From: Methylocaldum sp. 14B
Lineage (GTDB): Bacteria; Pseudomonadota; Gammaproteobacteria; Methylococcales; Methylococcaceae
Length of the DNA: 64,000 nt
Assembly (NCBI RefSeq): GCF_002005105.1
Contig: NZ_MSCV01000016.1
Coordinates: 1 to 64,000 of the forward strand
Reading direction: 5' to 3'
In this document: positions 28,022 to 37,233 of the stretch, piece by piece
Numbering within the stretch: position 1 is the first letter of the stretch
How the letters are laid out: each line of letters starts with the position of its first letter
Program-made: the position numbers and the translations under genes
Notes under the pieces: generated by a model
Told to the model about the DNA's origin: nothing
Database searches by the model: none
Seen by the model: the letters and a program-made list of their open reading frames with translations, nothing else

Positions 28022-29407
28022 TTAAAAGTCCTCGCCCGCGTACGGATCCGAGATAAAGTTTTCGAAGCGCGTGTATTGGCCGAGGAAGGTAAGGCGCACG
28101 GTTCCGATCGGGCCGTTACGCTGTTTCGCGATGATGATTTCGGCGGTGCCCTTGTCGGAGGAATCGGGGTGATAGACCTCGTCGCGGTAGATGAACACGA
28201 TCAGGTCCGCGTCCTGCTCGATCGAGCCCGATTCGCGCAGGTCGGATGGAACCGGCCGTTTATTGGGGCGCTGTTCGAGATTGCGGTTGAGCTGCGAAAG
28301 GGCGATCACCGGAACGTTCAGCTCCTTGGCCAATGCCTTGAGCGAGCGGGAAATTTCCGAGATCTCCGCCACACGGTTTTCGCCGCCGGAGCACTGCATG
28401 AGCTGAAGATAGTCGAGCACCACCAATCCGAGTTGACCGTGCTCGCGTGCCAGGCGGCGGCAACGGGCGCGGACTTCGGTGGGTGTCAGGGCAGGGGTGT
28501 CGTCGATGAACAGCTTGGTTTCCGCCAGGATATTGATGGCGGAAGTCATGCGCGGCCATTCGTCGTCCTCCAGCTTTCCGGTGCGCACCCGGTGCTGGTC
28601 GATGCGGCCCAGAGACGACATCATGCGCATGGCCAGTTGTTCGCCCGGCATTTCCATGCTGAATACGGCTACCGGAACCTGCTCCTTGATGGCCACGTTT
28701 TCGGCAATGTTCATGGCGAAGGTGGTCTTTCCCATGGATGGGCGGCCGGCGATGATGATGAGATCGGAGGCTTGCATGCCAGAAGTCATTTCGTCGAAAT
28801 CGGCGAAACCGGTGCTCGCGCCAGTGATGTGGCCTTCCTTGTGGAAGAGCATCTCGATTCGGTCTATGGCGGCCGACAAGAGCGACTTGATCGGCTTGAA
28901 GCCGACTCCGCCGCGCCGCCGCTGATCGGCGATCTGAAAAACCTTTTGCTCGGCTGTTTCGAGCAACAGGGCCAAATCGCGATTTTCCGGCTGGAAGGCT
29001 GAATCGGCGATTTCGGTACCTGCATGGATCAGCTGCCGCAATACCGACTTTTCACGCACGATATCGGCATAGGACGAGATATTGGCGGCGCTGGGCGTCT
29101 CCTTGGCCATCATCGCGAGATAGGCGAGTCCGCCCGCTTCTTCCAGCGAACCGGTTTTTTCCAGGACTTCCGACAGGGTGACGACGTCGAACGGCGTCTG
29201 TTTTTCCGCAAGCTGCTTGATCGCGCGGAATATCAGTTTGTGATCCTTGCGGTAGAAATCCTCTTCTCCCACCCGGTCGGCCACGACGTCCCAGGTTTGG
29301 TTGTCGAGCATGAGACCGCCGAGTACGGATTGCTCGGCGTGGATGGAATAAGGGGGAACGCGAAGCGCGTCCACCATTCTGTCCGTTAAACGGGCGTGAT
29401 CAGACAT
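28022..29407 (-). CDS. dnaB: Replicative DNA helicase DnaB
   Basis: 461 residues. The N-terminal domain begins [20 protein letters not shown]; the RecA-like domain carries Walker [14 protein letters not shown] and Walker [11 protein letters not shown], and ends [13 protein letters not shown]. It unwinds DNA at the replication fork as a hexamer. The ATG at 29407 gives the usual N-terminus; a longer upstream frame overlaps hldE and is not supported. Two bases separate it from each neighbour gene. Confidence 0.97.
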   Translation of the reverse strand: MSDHARLTDRMVDALRVPPYSIHAEQSVLGGLMLDNQTWDVVADRVGEEDFYRKDHKLIFRAIKQLAEKQTPFDVVTLSEVLEKTGSLEEAGGLAYLAMMAKETPSAANISSYADIVREKSVLRQLIHAGTEIADSAFQPENRDLALLLETAEQKVFQIADQRRRGGVGFKPIKSLLSAAIDRIEMLFHKEGHITGASTGFADFDEMTSGMQASDLIIIAGRPSMGKTTFAMNIAENVAIKEQVPVAVFSMEMPGEQLAMRMMSSLGRIDQHRVRTGKLEDDEWPRMTSAINILAETKLFIDDTPALTPTEVRARCRRLAREHGQLGLVVLDYLQLMQCSGGENRVAEISEISRSLKALAKELNVPVIALSQLNRNLEQRPNKRPVPSDLRESGSIEQDADLIVFIYRDEVYHPDSSDKGTAEIIIAKQRNGPIGTVRLTFLGQYTRFENFISDPYAGEDF

Positions 29408-29409
29408 GT

Positions 29410-30831
29410 TCAGGTATTGCGTATGGCTTGAATGATTCGGGTGGTCGAATAATCGCCTAGAAAATCCAGAATCCTGACTTCTCCTCCGTTGGCCAGAACA
29501 TGATCGTGGCCGGCTATTTCGGTGATGTCTTTGTAGTCGCCGCCTTTCACGAGAATATCGGGCAGCAGGCGTCCGATGACGTCGCGCGGCGTATCTTCTT
29601 CGAACGGCACGACCCAATCGACGCATTCGAGAGCCGCCAGCATGGTCATGCGATGTTCGAGCGGATTGACCGGGCGGCCGCTGCCCTTGAGGCGTCTTAC
29701 CGAGGCGTCGCTGTTGACCAGCACGATAAGCCGGTCACCCAGAGCTCGGGCTTGCTGGAGGTATTGGATATGGCCGGGATGCAGGATGTCGAAGCATCCG
29801 TTGGTGACGACGATCTTCTCTCCTTTGCGTCGCGCCGTGCCGAGCAAAGGCAAAAGTTCGTCGAGCTCGATCGCGCCGCGATGATGGGCGCGCTGACCGT
29901 GCAGGGCGTCATCCAATTCTTCGAGAGTCACGCTTGCCGTCCCTAGCTTGCCCACGACGATTCCGGCGGCGAGATTTGCAAGACCCGTGGCATCCTCCAG
30001 CGATGCGCCCGCCGCCAGAGCTGCGGCGAGAGTCGATATGACAGTATCGCCGGCTCCGGTTACATCGTAGACCTCTTTGGCGTGGGCTGGCAAATGCCGG
30101 GGGGATTCGCCGCGTCGCAGCAAAGTCATCCCGTGTTCGCCGCGTGTAATCAAGAGGGCCTTTAGCTCGAGCTTTTCCAGCAGGCCAAGGCCCTTATCCG
30201 CCAGTTCATGATCATCCCGGCAAGGTCCGGCCACGGCCTCAAATTCGCTGCGATTGGGAGTAATGAGGGTGGCGCCGCGGTATCGATCGAAATCGGTGCC
30301 CTTTGGGTCTACTAAAATCATTTTGCCCGCTTCTCCGGCGAGTTGAATCAGTTCCTGAACTGAATTGAGGGTTCCCTTGCCGTAGTCGGAGAGTACCACG
30401 ACATCGGCCTCGTTCAACTTCCCGGCGAAATTCGCGAGGAGATGGGCCGACGGGACGTCATGAAAGCGGTCCTCGAAGTCCAGCCGGATGAGCTGTTGAT
30501 GGCGGCTCAGCACTCTGAGCTTGGTGATAGTCGGCCGTCCCGGAATTTGCTCCACAACACAGTCGATACCGGCGGATTGCAGGAGAGCGATAAGATTCTG
30601 TCCGGCTTCGTCGCGCCCACAATAACCGATGAGGCTGGTTTGCGTCCCAAATGTCGCAAGATTGAGGGCGACGTTGCCCGCACCACCCAATCGTTCCTCG
30701 ACGCCATTTACCAGTACGACCGGAACCGGAGCCTCCGGCGAAATGCGGGAAGTGCCGCCGTGCCAGTAGCGATCGAGCATTAAGTCGCCGACGACCAGGA
30801 TGCGGGCCGAGTCGAAATTAGGAAGCTGCAT
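29410..30831 (-). CDS. hldE: Bifunctional heptose 7-phosphate kinase/1-phosphate adenylyltransferase
   Basis: 473 residues. The N-terminal ribokinase-like domain (about 1-315) has GGAGNVALNLA and DVTGAGDTVIST; the C-terminal nucleotidyltransferase (about 335-473) has TNGCFDILHPGHIQYLQQA. It makes ADP-heptose precursor for the lipopolysaccharide inner core, so the organism has a heptose-containing outer membrane. Start at 30831 (MQLPNFDSARILVVGD) agrees with the family; an ATG-like extension to 30873 is less likely. Confidence 0.96.
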   Translation of the reverse strand: MQLPNFDSARILVVGDLMLDRYWHGGTSRISPEAPVPVVLVNGVEERLGGAGNVALNLATFGTQTSLIGYCGRDEAGQNLIALLQSAGIDCVVEQIPGRPTITKLRVLSRHQQLIRLDFEDRFHDVPSAHLLANFAGKLNEADVVVLSDYGKGTLNSVQELIQLAGEAGKMILVDPKGTDFDRYRGATLITPNRSEFEAVAGPCRDDHELADKGLGLLEKLELKALLITRGEHGMTLLRRGESPRHLPAHAKEVYDVTGAGDTVISTLAAALAAGASLEDATGLANLAAGIVVGKLGTASVTLEELDDALHGQRAHHRGAIELDELLPLLGTARRKGEKIVVTNGCFDILHPGHIQYLQQARALGDRLIVLVNSDASVRRLKGSGRPVNPLEHRMTMLAALECVDWVVPFEEDTPRDVIGRLLPDILVKGGDYKDITEIAGHDHVLANGGEVRILDFLGDYSTTRIIQAIRNT

Positions 30832-30913
30832 GGATTCAAGGAAGCGAAAAACGGGGCGATAGGATACCACCACCGGGTAGCTTTGATCTTCGGAAAAGCG
30901 CGCCTTAGGACGA

Positions 30914-32203
30914 TTATCTCGTTCGGCGGGAGGCGAATAGCGATTCGATGCCCTGCGCCGATCGGACTAGTGTTTCGTCGTTTCCCCACGATCCAGCGAT
31001 TTGTATTCCGACCGGTAAACCGCGGATGACGCCGGTCGGAATACTGAGGAGAGGAACGCCTGCTTGAGTCCAGGGCAACTGCATCACCGAGTCGCCGGTG
31101 CTGTTCAGCCCATGAGGGGCCGGTCCGGTCGCGGAAGGGGAAATCCAAGCATCGATGCCATGTTGTTGCATCAGCGCTGCGAGGTGTGCTCCCTGACGTA
31201 GTCGGACCGCTCTGGCGATCTCAAGGTCCGATGCCGAAGCCTTGAGGCCGCGCTCGATGAGCTCTGCGGTTTCCGGACGGTAAAGCGGTTTGTACTTTCG
31301 GTACCAATTTTCGTGTACCTGCGCAGCTTCGGCAGCAACGAGCAGATGATGCGAACGATAGAGTTCCTCGAAATCGGGAAATGCCGATACTTCGATGAGA
31401 ACATACCCGTTGGCTCTAAGCGTCTCGCAGGTCTCTTGAAAACCGAGTCTAGCGTCCGGCGTGACATGATCGAGGTAAGGGCCGTCCGGAATTCCAAACC
31501 TCGGACGACCATGGGTTAGGGATGATTTCCAGTCCGGAACCAGCGCCTGTGCAGCCAATTCGATTCCATCGACATCGGAAGCGAACCAGCCGACATGGTC
31601 CACGCTCGGCGCCAGGGGAATTACGCCGTCCACGGGAACTCTTCCGTAGCTGGGCTTGAATCCGCAGAGGCCGCAGAAAGCGGCGGGCCGATTGATAGAT
31701 CCGACGGTCTGCGTGCCGAGCGCCAAGAGGCAGAGGCCGGCGGCTACGGCCGCCGCGGAGCCGCTGCTCGATCCGCCCGGCGTGTGCTCCGGATTGCAGG
31801 GATTGCGTGTCGGACCGGGGGCGATATAGGCGAATTCAGCGGTGACGGTCTTTCCGATAATGAGCGCGCCGGCATCTTTCAGACGCGTCACGGTGCTGGC
31901 TTCCGCACCGCTAAGTTCTTCGGGCGGCAAGCGACTGCCTGCGCGCGTTTCAAATCCGTCGATGTGAAAGATATCCTTAATGCCTATCGGCGCGCCGAAC
32001 AAAGGCGGCCGATTTTCGGGCTTCGGATAACGGCGCAGCAAATCGTCGGCCTCCCGATAGAGCCGTGTCCAGCGATGCTCCTCGGGCACGAAAGCCAGGA
32101 CGTTCGGCTCGATTTCGCCGAAGCGGTTTTCGAGCTCATGGAGGTACGGCAGCAAAGGCCATTCACCGCTTCGAAGCCTGTTTGCAACCGTCGTCGATTT
32201 CAT
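30914..32203 (-). CDS. Amidase signature family hydrolase
   Basis: 429 residues. The Ser-cisSer-Lys triad is visible: Lys in IGIKDIFHID (about 74), the cis-Ser in TPGGSSSGSAAAV (about 148) and the nucleophile in TQTVGSINRPA (about 172). Such enzymes hydrolyse amides; this is shorter than GatA and lies away from gatB/gatC, so a catabolic or detoxifying amidase is more likely than the tRNA amidotransferase subunit. It follows the Nramp-like gene by 12 bases and precedes hldE by 82. Confidence 0.88.
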   Translation of the reverse strand: MKSTTVANRLRSGEWPLLPYLHELENRFGEIEPNVLAFVPEEHRWTRLYREADDLLRRYPKPENRPPLFGAPIGIKDIFHIDGFETRAGSRLPPEELSGAEASTVTRLKDAGALIIGKTVTAEFAYIAPGPTRNPCNPEHTPGGSSSGSAAAVAAGLCLLALGTQTVGSINRPAAFCGLCGFKPSYGRVPVDGVIPLAPSVDHVGWFASDVDGIELAAQALVPDWKSSLTHGRPRFGIPDGPYLDHVTPDARLGFQETCETLRANGYVLIEVSAFPDFEELYRSHHLLVAAEAAQVHENWYRKYKPLYRPETAELIERGLKASASDLEIARAVRLRQGAHLAALMQQHGIDAWISPSATGPAPHGLNSTGDSVMQLPWTQAGVPLLSIPTGVIRGLPVGIQIAGSWGNDETLVRSAQGIESLFASRRTR

Positions 32204-32215
32204 GGCGTTGTTGAT

Positions 32216-33649
32216 TTAGTCGGCAAGCATGGAGCAGCCATAGGCCAGTGCGAGTCCGAGATAGATCACAAAGCTCAATCCCAGGAGCCAGCGTCCGGCA
32301 TCCGGCGGTCTGGCCCATACCGGCAGCTGCGGCGCAAGGCGGCGAAAATTGAGCAGATACAAAGCCACGGGGAACATGACGGTTCCCGCAAAACCAATGA
32401 CGGCGCTGGTCAGGATCAACGTGCCCGGCGTATCGAGCAGCATGGTCAACGACGTGATCAGCGTCAGTAGCGCCAGAAAGATGTAATACCAGGTGCCTAG
32501 AGCAATTCGCCGGCTTTTCGGAAAGAGTACATGGACGATGTCGGCCTGCATCCGGCTGACGGCATCCGCCGTCGCCAGCCAAGTATCGGTCAGAAAGGCT
32601 GCGGCTACCAAGAGGAACAATAGCCTCCCGATTTCGCCCCAGCCGACCTCGAAAAAGCGGCTTTGCACCACCGCAAGTTCATACTCCTGAGGCAACAGGC
32701 CTTTGGGAAACAGGAGCGCATACGCCAGAAGACAGGTCATGAGCGTCGTCAACAGATTGCCGACGATCCCGATCAGTACGTCGGCACGAAGGAACTGCTG
32801 CCATTTCCGCCAGCGATCCTCGTTTTCAGGCAACGCATCCGGGAGAAAACCGTCGCTGGTGATGACCTCGGGCTTGCCGGCGATGGGCCCCGTGATTTTG
32901 CCCATGTGCACCGCCATCCCGACGCCTTTGTCACGCAGCCAGTACGAATAGAACAAGATCCAAAAGCCGCCCAATCCGGCGAATGCGATGGCGGTGAGCA
33001 GCTTGGTGGCGTCCTGTGCTTCCCAAGGGCGGGGCAGCGGAGCCGTAGGGCCCAATAGACCCCGAAGGAAGTCCGGTACCGCCGCGATGACCTCGGTCTG
33101 GAGACAAGCCCAGAGCAGGCCGGCCACGGTGGTGACGGCGACCATTTTCATGAATCGCTCGACCAAGACGTATACGACTTTGCTGAACACGATGGCGGCC
33201 AAGAACACGCCGATCGAGCAATATCCCCAAAACAGCGATTGGCTACGGGCGTCCCAGCCTTCGGGGAGATGGGTCAAGGCCGCCAACGCCGTACCGCCCG
33301 CCGAAGCGAAGGCTCCGAACCAGAGGAACGAGACCGACATCAATATCCACAGAAGAATGCCGAAAACGCGGTTGAGCCGGATGAACCCGTGAAAAATGCT
33401 CTCGCCGGTCAATAGCGTGTAGCGGCCGATTTCGACGTTGATCGGGTACTGGAGCAAGCAGGCCGGAATCAAGAGGAATAGGAATGTCAAACCGTATTTC
33501 GCGATCAGATAGGGCCACCAGATCAGTTCGCCGCTGCCTTGTGCCAATGCCATCCATACGATTCCGGGGCCCAGCGTAGCCCACCAGCCGGGAAAGTCGG
33601 GTAAAGGTTTTCGGGCGAGATCGGGCAGAGCGGAGATCGGGCGATTCAT
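32216..33649 (-). CDS. Nramp-related transporter lacking the canonical metal motifs
   Basis: 477 residues with about eleven hydrophobic segments in the LeuT/Nramp arrangement. The first helix reads WMALAQGSGELIWWPYLIAK where typical Nramp proteins have Asp-Pro-Gly-Asn, and the sixth-helix Met-Pro-His motif is replaced by GLGGFWILFYSY. It therefore belongs to the superfamily but probably does not carry Mn2+ or Fe2+ in the standard way. It may form an operon with the amidase 12 bases downstream. The substrate is open. Confidence 0.75.
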   Translation of the reverse strand: MNRPISALPDLARKPLPDFPGWWATLGPGIVWMALAQGSGELIWWPYLIAKYGLTFLFLLIPACLLQYPINVEIGRYTLLTGESIFHGFIRLNRVFGILLWILMSVSFLWFGAFASAGGTALAALTHLPEGWDARSQSLFWGYCSIGVFLAAIVFSKVVYVLVERFMKMVAVTTVAGLLWACLQTEVIAAVPDFLRGLLGPTAPLPRPWEAQDATKLLTAIAFAGLGGFWILFYSYWLRDKGVGMAVHMGKITGPIAGKPEVITSDGFLPDALPENEDRWRKWQQFLRADVLIGIVGNLLTTLMTCLLAYALLFPKGLLPQEYELAVVQSRFFEVGWGEIGRLLFLLVAAAFLTDTWLATADAVSRMQADIVHVLFPKSRRIALGTWYYIFLALLTLITSLTMLLDTPGTLILTSAVIGFAGTVMFPVALYLLNFRRLAPQLPVWARPPDAGRWLLGLSFVIYLGLALAYGCSMLAD

Positions 33650-33695
33650 AGTGTTATTGTTATCAGTAATCTGAATGGCGGGTTTGAAAAGCCGA

Positions 33696-34673
33696 TTAGC
33701 TTAGCGTTTTAGCGGCTACCCGCAAAATATCGAGAAGATCGAAAACGCGGGCGACATAGTGATCCCGGACTCGATAATTCCGATGCTCTTTTCCGCGAAG
33801 TTCGTCGCCTATTGCGTCGATAAACTGATTGAGACGCCGTTCGTGTATGCCCGTTTTGGCCAGCAGGGGATCGACGACGACCCAGGATAACGCCGCAATC
33901 GCACTGACGGCGGCCATCGTCGTGCCAGTGGCGGCGATAATCAGTCCGGTCGACGCGGACGCAGGAAAGAGGCCGTAATACCAGGCTCCGATCGTGGGAC
34001 CCAGCAAGAAATTGGCGATGGCCGTGTGCTGGGCGATGGCGGAGGCTGCGGCCATGCCGGTCGAGAACGCACCGGGTAGGGCTTTGTTAAAAGCGGCGTA
34101 GCTGGTGGCGAGCGAAACCAGGCTGCCGGCGAGTTCGGTGACGGCGATGCGGGTTTTGCCGTATTCAGCCAGATTGCTTTCCAGCTTCCGGCGAAATTCG
34201 GGGTGATCCGCCTTGCTTCGGATTTGTCCAAGAAATTGCTCGCACAGCTCGGAAATCTCGGGATTGCACAGAATGGTTTCCATAAGGGCATCCCGGCGGG
34301 ATGTCCGTTTCCCCTGAACATACGGCAGTTCCAGCAGTTCGGTATAGATCAGCCACTGCAATTCCGCTTGTAAGGCGGTCGGTATGCCGGTCGGCATCTT
34401 GTCGAGAATCCGGCTTATCCTGTGACCCCCGGTTTTTCGAAACAGAGCCGCCGTGCCATGAATGATGAAGCTGGGCAAACCCCATAGCATGTTCAGCGGA
34501 TGTTTGTAGAAGTCCTTGCCGAAGGTTTTTTTGTGGAGCGCCAAGGCGCCCGTGAAAGAGAAATATTGCTCGACGAATTCGGGAACTTTAGCTTTTCGTG
34601 CGACCAAATAGGTTTCAATCCCTTGTGTTACGGCGCGTTCGATGGTCCGAAGTGTGTCGGTTTCCATAGGCAT
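33696..34673 (-). CDS. Hypothetical protein with C-terminal hydrophobic region
   Basis: 325 residues; I do not recognise a family. Residues 1-150 are mixed helical and include LWGLPSFIIHGTAALFRKTGG. Residues about 190-265 hold two or three glycine/alanine-rich hydrophobic stretches (FLLGPTIGAWYYGLFPA, GLIIAATGTTMAAVSAIAAL), which suggests membrane association. The last 60 residues are charged. It starts a minus-strand series 46 bases upstream of the Nramp-like gene. Start could be the ATG at 34673 or the next one at 34667. Confidence 0.65.
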   Translation of the reverse strand: MPMETDTLRTIERAVTQGIETYLVARKAKVPEFVEQYFSFTGALALHKKTFGKDFYKHPLNMLWGLPSFIIHGTAALFRKTGGHRISRILDKMPTGIPTALQAELQWLIYTELLELPYVQGKRTSRRDALMETILCNPEISELCEQFLGQIRSKADHPEFRRKLESNLAEYGKTRIAVTELAGSLVSLATSYAAFNKALPGAFSTGMAAASAIAQHTAIANFLLGPTIGAWYYGLFPASASTGLIIAATGTTMAAVSAIAALSWVVVDPLLAKTGIHERRLNQFIDAIGDELRGKEHRNYRVRDHYVARVFDLLDILRVAAKTLS

Positions 34674-34846
34674 CAGTCATCGTTGGGAATCGGTGCAACC
34701 TAGTGAACTCTGCCGCCGGAAGCCATGTGTACGTAGTGTCGGCAGTCGGGCTGAATCCTTAAATTGTCTGGCAACCGGCGCCGTTCGTGCTCATAATAAA
34801 TGTCTTTTTTGCTTTGGTTAGAGACAACCATTCGTTAGGTTTGATT

Positions 34847-35257
34847 ATGAAAAAATTGATGATTGCGTTTTTGGCCGTTTTTTTGCTGGCCGGTTGCACG
34901 AGCAAGGAGAAAACCACTCTAAAAGAGGCGCTCGTCGCTAAATTCAAAGACGATTCCGATTTGAAAGATTATAAGCTCGATCCCGAGACTATCGCGGATT
35001 GCGTAGTTGGGGAAATCAGTAACGGATTGCCGGGTTTCGCGGGTGATCCTCGCCGTGAACAATTTTTTCAAGCATATACGCATTTCGCGAATGCAAAATC
35101 ACCGGCTGATGCGGAGAAAGCCGTTAAGGATTACGAGCAATTATTTGGTTCGGTTAAAGAAGCCCGGCATGCTGCGTTGAGCATTACCGACCATGTCATG
35201 ACTTGTATGGGCAAGGCGGTGGCTGTAGCTGGAGGGGATCAGGACGAGGGCAATTAA
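34847..35257 (+). CDS. Small secreted lipoprotein
   Basis: 136 residues. A lipoprotein signal MKKLMIAFLAVFLLAGC places the acylated Cys at residue 17, followed by Thr-Ser, so outer-membrane sorting is expected. The mature part is helical, with two further cysteines (in ADCVVGE and TCMGKAV) that could form a disulfide. Family unknown. The start is chosen at the signal-peptide methionine; a longer frame from 34787 would bury the signal. Confidence 0.75.
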   Translation: MKKLMIAFLAVFLLAGCTSKEKTTLKEALVAKFKDDSDLKDYKLDPETIADCVVGEISNGLPGFAGDPRREQFFQAYTHFANAKSPADAEKAVKDYEQLFGSVKEARHAALSITDHVMTCMGKAVAVAGGDQDEGN

Positions 35258-35370
35258 GCGGCATCCTCCTGACTACACAGTTAAGACGGAACAATCTCGG
35301 GGATGGCACCATAGAGCACCTGACATCCGAAAAGATTGTTTCTTAGGGGAAATACCGCTGAAATCGAACT

Positions 35371-35449
35371 CCGCCCGCGCGTGAATGCACAAAGACTTAC
35401 GTCATAAAGACCGCGATTCGGATTGTAAAAACAGGCGGCGCGCGGGCGG
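35371..35449. repeat. GC-rich inverted repeat in the gap after the lipoprotein gene
   Basis: CCGCCCGCGCG (35371-35381) and its perfect complement CGCGCGGGCGG (35439-35449) enclose 57 bases. The whole 35258-35523 gap holds no gene. Without a T-run it is not a standard terminator; it could be a folded RNA element or the core of a dispersed repeat. Confidence 0.5.
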
Positions 35450-35523
35450 CTACCTTAAGGAACAGTCTACGTATCCGAGATACCGGTAAGGAACGAATTC
35501 AGCCACCCCATATCGGATGGTGG

Positions 35524-35790
35524 TTATCGGGGACAGCCTTCTAGTTTAAAAATTGCATAGCCTTGGGTTTCGATGTCTTTCTGCATTTCCGCCGGCGCAT
35601 GCGGTTCGCTATGGCAATAGGCACAACTTTCGGAGTTCACGACGGCATCTTCCTCACCGACGGACCTTAGCCAGTCGCGGGCACATTGCAGGGCTTTTGT
35701 TGGATCGTTTTCCGGAAGTATCACATCGAAGTGCATGATTTTTCCGCTTGCGCTACGCGCGTAGGTATCAAAAACATGGATTTGGCTCAT
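35524..35790 (-). CDS. DUF2024 family protein
   Basis: 88 residues matching the DUF2024 pattern: an N-terminal IHVFDTYARS, MHFDVILPE, ARDWLRSVGEEDA, and the C-terminal CAYCHSEPHAPAEM with IFKLEGC. The CxxCH segment could bind metal, but its presence in a cytosolic protein without signal peptide argues against heme attachment. The ATG at 35790 gives the family N-terminus. Function unknown; no operon partner. Confidence 0.85.
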   Translation of the reverse strand: MSQIHVFDTYARSASGKIMHFDVILPENDPTKALQCARDWLRSVGEEDAVVNSESCAYCHSEPHAPAEMQKDIETQGYAIFKLEGCPR

Positions 35791-36154
35791 ATCTTCTCTC
35801 GTCGATGTTGAGGATGGATAAAGGAGTCGTTTGCGCACGGGAGACTGTGGCGATAACGTGGTGCCGCGCGATATCCAACGAGGGAATGCGTGCGCTCGTC
35901 GATTTTGAGCTCGGCAATGGCTTTGTGAAGCCGGACATGTGCACGCTTAGGTTTTGGATCTTAAACCCCGGATGCGGCAGTACTTGCGAACAGTGCACCG
36001 AGGCGGGTGATTAAGCCGACAATCGTCGATGTTCATACAGAATTTCCATATCGACATGGACAAATCTTGAAAAAACGGAGTGCGCCTGCTATCAGAACAG
36101 TGAGACACGGAGGTTTCGCATTCCACGACCAAAGGAATTGTCGGTTCTACATGA

Positions 36155-36235
36155 TGTCAATAGGTATTGTGTCGATACTAACTCTAGCGGAACTTTAAAG
36201 ATTTTGTCAATATGATATTGATCCGATACTATTAG
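36155..36235 (+). promoter_or_regulatory. marR promoter with duplicated operator sites
   Basis: A repeat unit TGTCAATA-(2-3)-TATTG-N3-CGATACTA occurs twice, at 36155-36180 and 36205-36231, 50 bases apart. The second contains the perfect palindrome TCAATAT-G-ATATTGA (36207-36221). It also contains a promoter: TTGTCA (36204-36209), 17 bases, TACTAT (36227-36232). The start would fall at about 36239-36240, the A of the gene's ATG, and no ribosome binding site is present, so the message appears leaderless. The palindrome covers -35 and spacer, as expected for self-repression. The rest of 35791-36154 holds nothing I can support. Confidence 0.6.
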
Positions 36236-36239
36236 ATGT

Positions 36240-36815
36240 ATGAATACTGAATCGATTTACGATTACTTGGAACGTATCGCCAACCTCATTCGGACAGACG
36301 TCCGAAAGACGGGGGTTGCGAAAGGATTGCAACCGGTGCAGTTGGAAGCGCTCCATTATCTGAGCCGGTGCAACCGATACAGCAACACGCCAGTTGCGGT
36401 GGCCGATTACTTGGGCCTCACCAAGGGAACGGTATCGCAAACCTTGGGGGTCTTAGAATCTAGTGGCTTTATCGAAAAGCAGGCCGACCTCAATGATCGT
36501 CGTGTGGTTCATCTCAATCTGACTGTTGACGGCGCTCGCGTGGTTTCGGATGCAATTCCGCCTAATATCCTGAAATCCGCAGTGGATGGGCTGTCTGAGA
36601 CCTCCCGGAATGAGATTACAGCAACTCTGAATCAGGTTTTGAGGGAGTTGCAAACGGCGAACAAGCTGAAAACGTTCGGCTCCTGCAAAACTTGCAGGTA
36701 TCACTTGACCCAGGAAGACGGAAGGCGCCGGTGCGGACTGACCATGGAGTGGCTAACGGAGGCCGACGCGGAAAAAATATGCCGGGAGCATCAGCCAACA
36801 GCGGAAAGTGTCTAG
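36240..36815 (+). CDS. MarR family regulator with a four-cysteine C-terminal extension
   Basis: 191 residues. The winged helix-turn-helix (about 30-105) has VAVADYLGLTKGTVSQTLGVLESSG and the wing NDRRVVHLNLT, diagnostic of MarR. Beyond the usual end at about 145 comes an extension with Cys149-x2-Cys152, Cys165 and Cys181 (CKTC, RRCGLT, KICREH), spaced as a possible Zn2+ or Fe-S site. It could thus sense metal or redox state. A perfect palindrome lies over its promoter. Neighbours are a DUF2024 gene (divergent) and glnB-type P-II (convergent). Confidence 0.85.
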   Translation: MNTESIYDYLERIANLIRTDVRKTGVAKGLQPVQLEALHYLSRCNRYSNTPVAVADYLGLTKGTVSQTLGVLESSGFIEKQADLNDRRVVHLNLTVDGARVVSDAIPPNILKSAVDGLSETSRNEITATLNQVLRELQTANKLKTFGSCKTCRYHLTQEDGRRRCGLTMEWLTEADAEKICREHQPTAESV

Positions 36816-36867
36816 ATTTGCAAAGTGATTAATAGGACGGGCCGAGAGCCCGCCCCAAAGGACAGAA

Positions 36868-37233
<366 letters not shown>

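Noticed and set aside
35748-36014. Plus-strand frame between the DUF2024 and marR genes
   Set aside because: It overlaps the start of the DUF2024 gene antisense, shows no motif and has no ribosome binding site.
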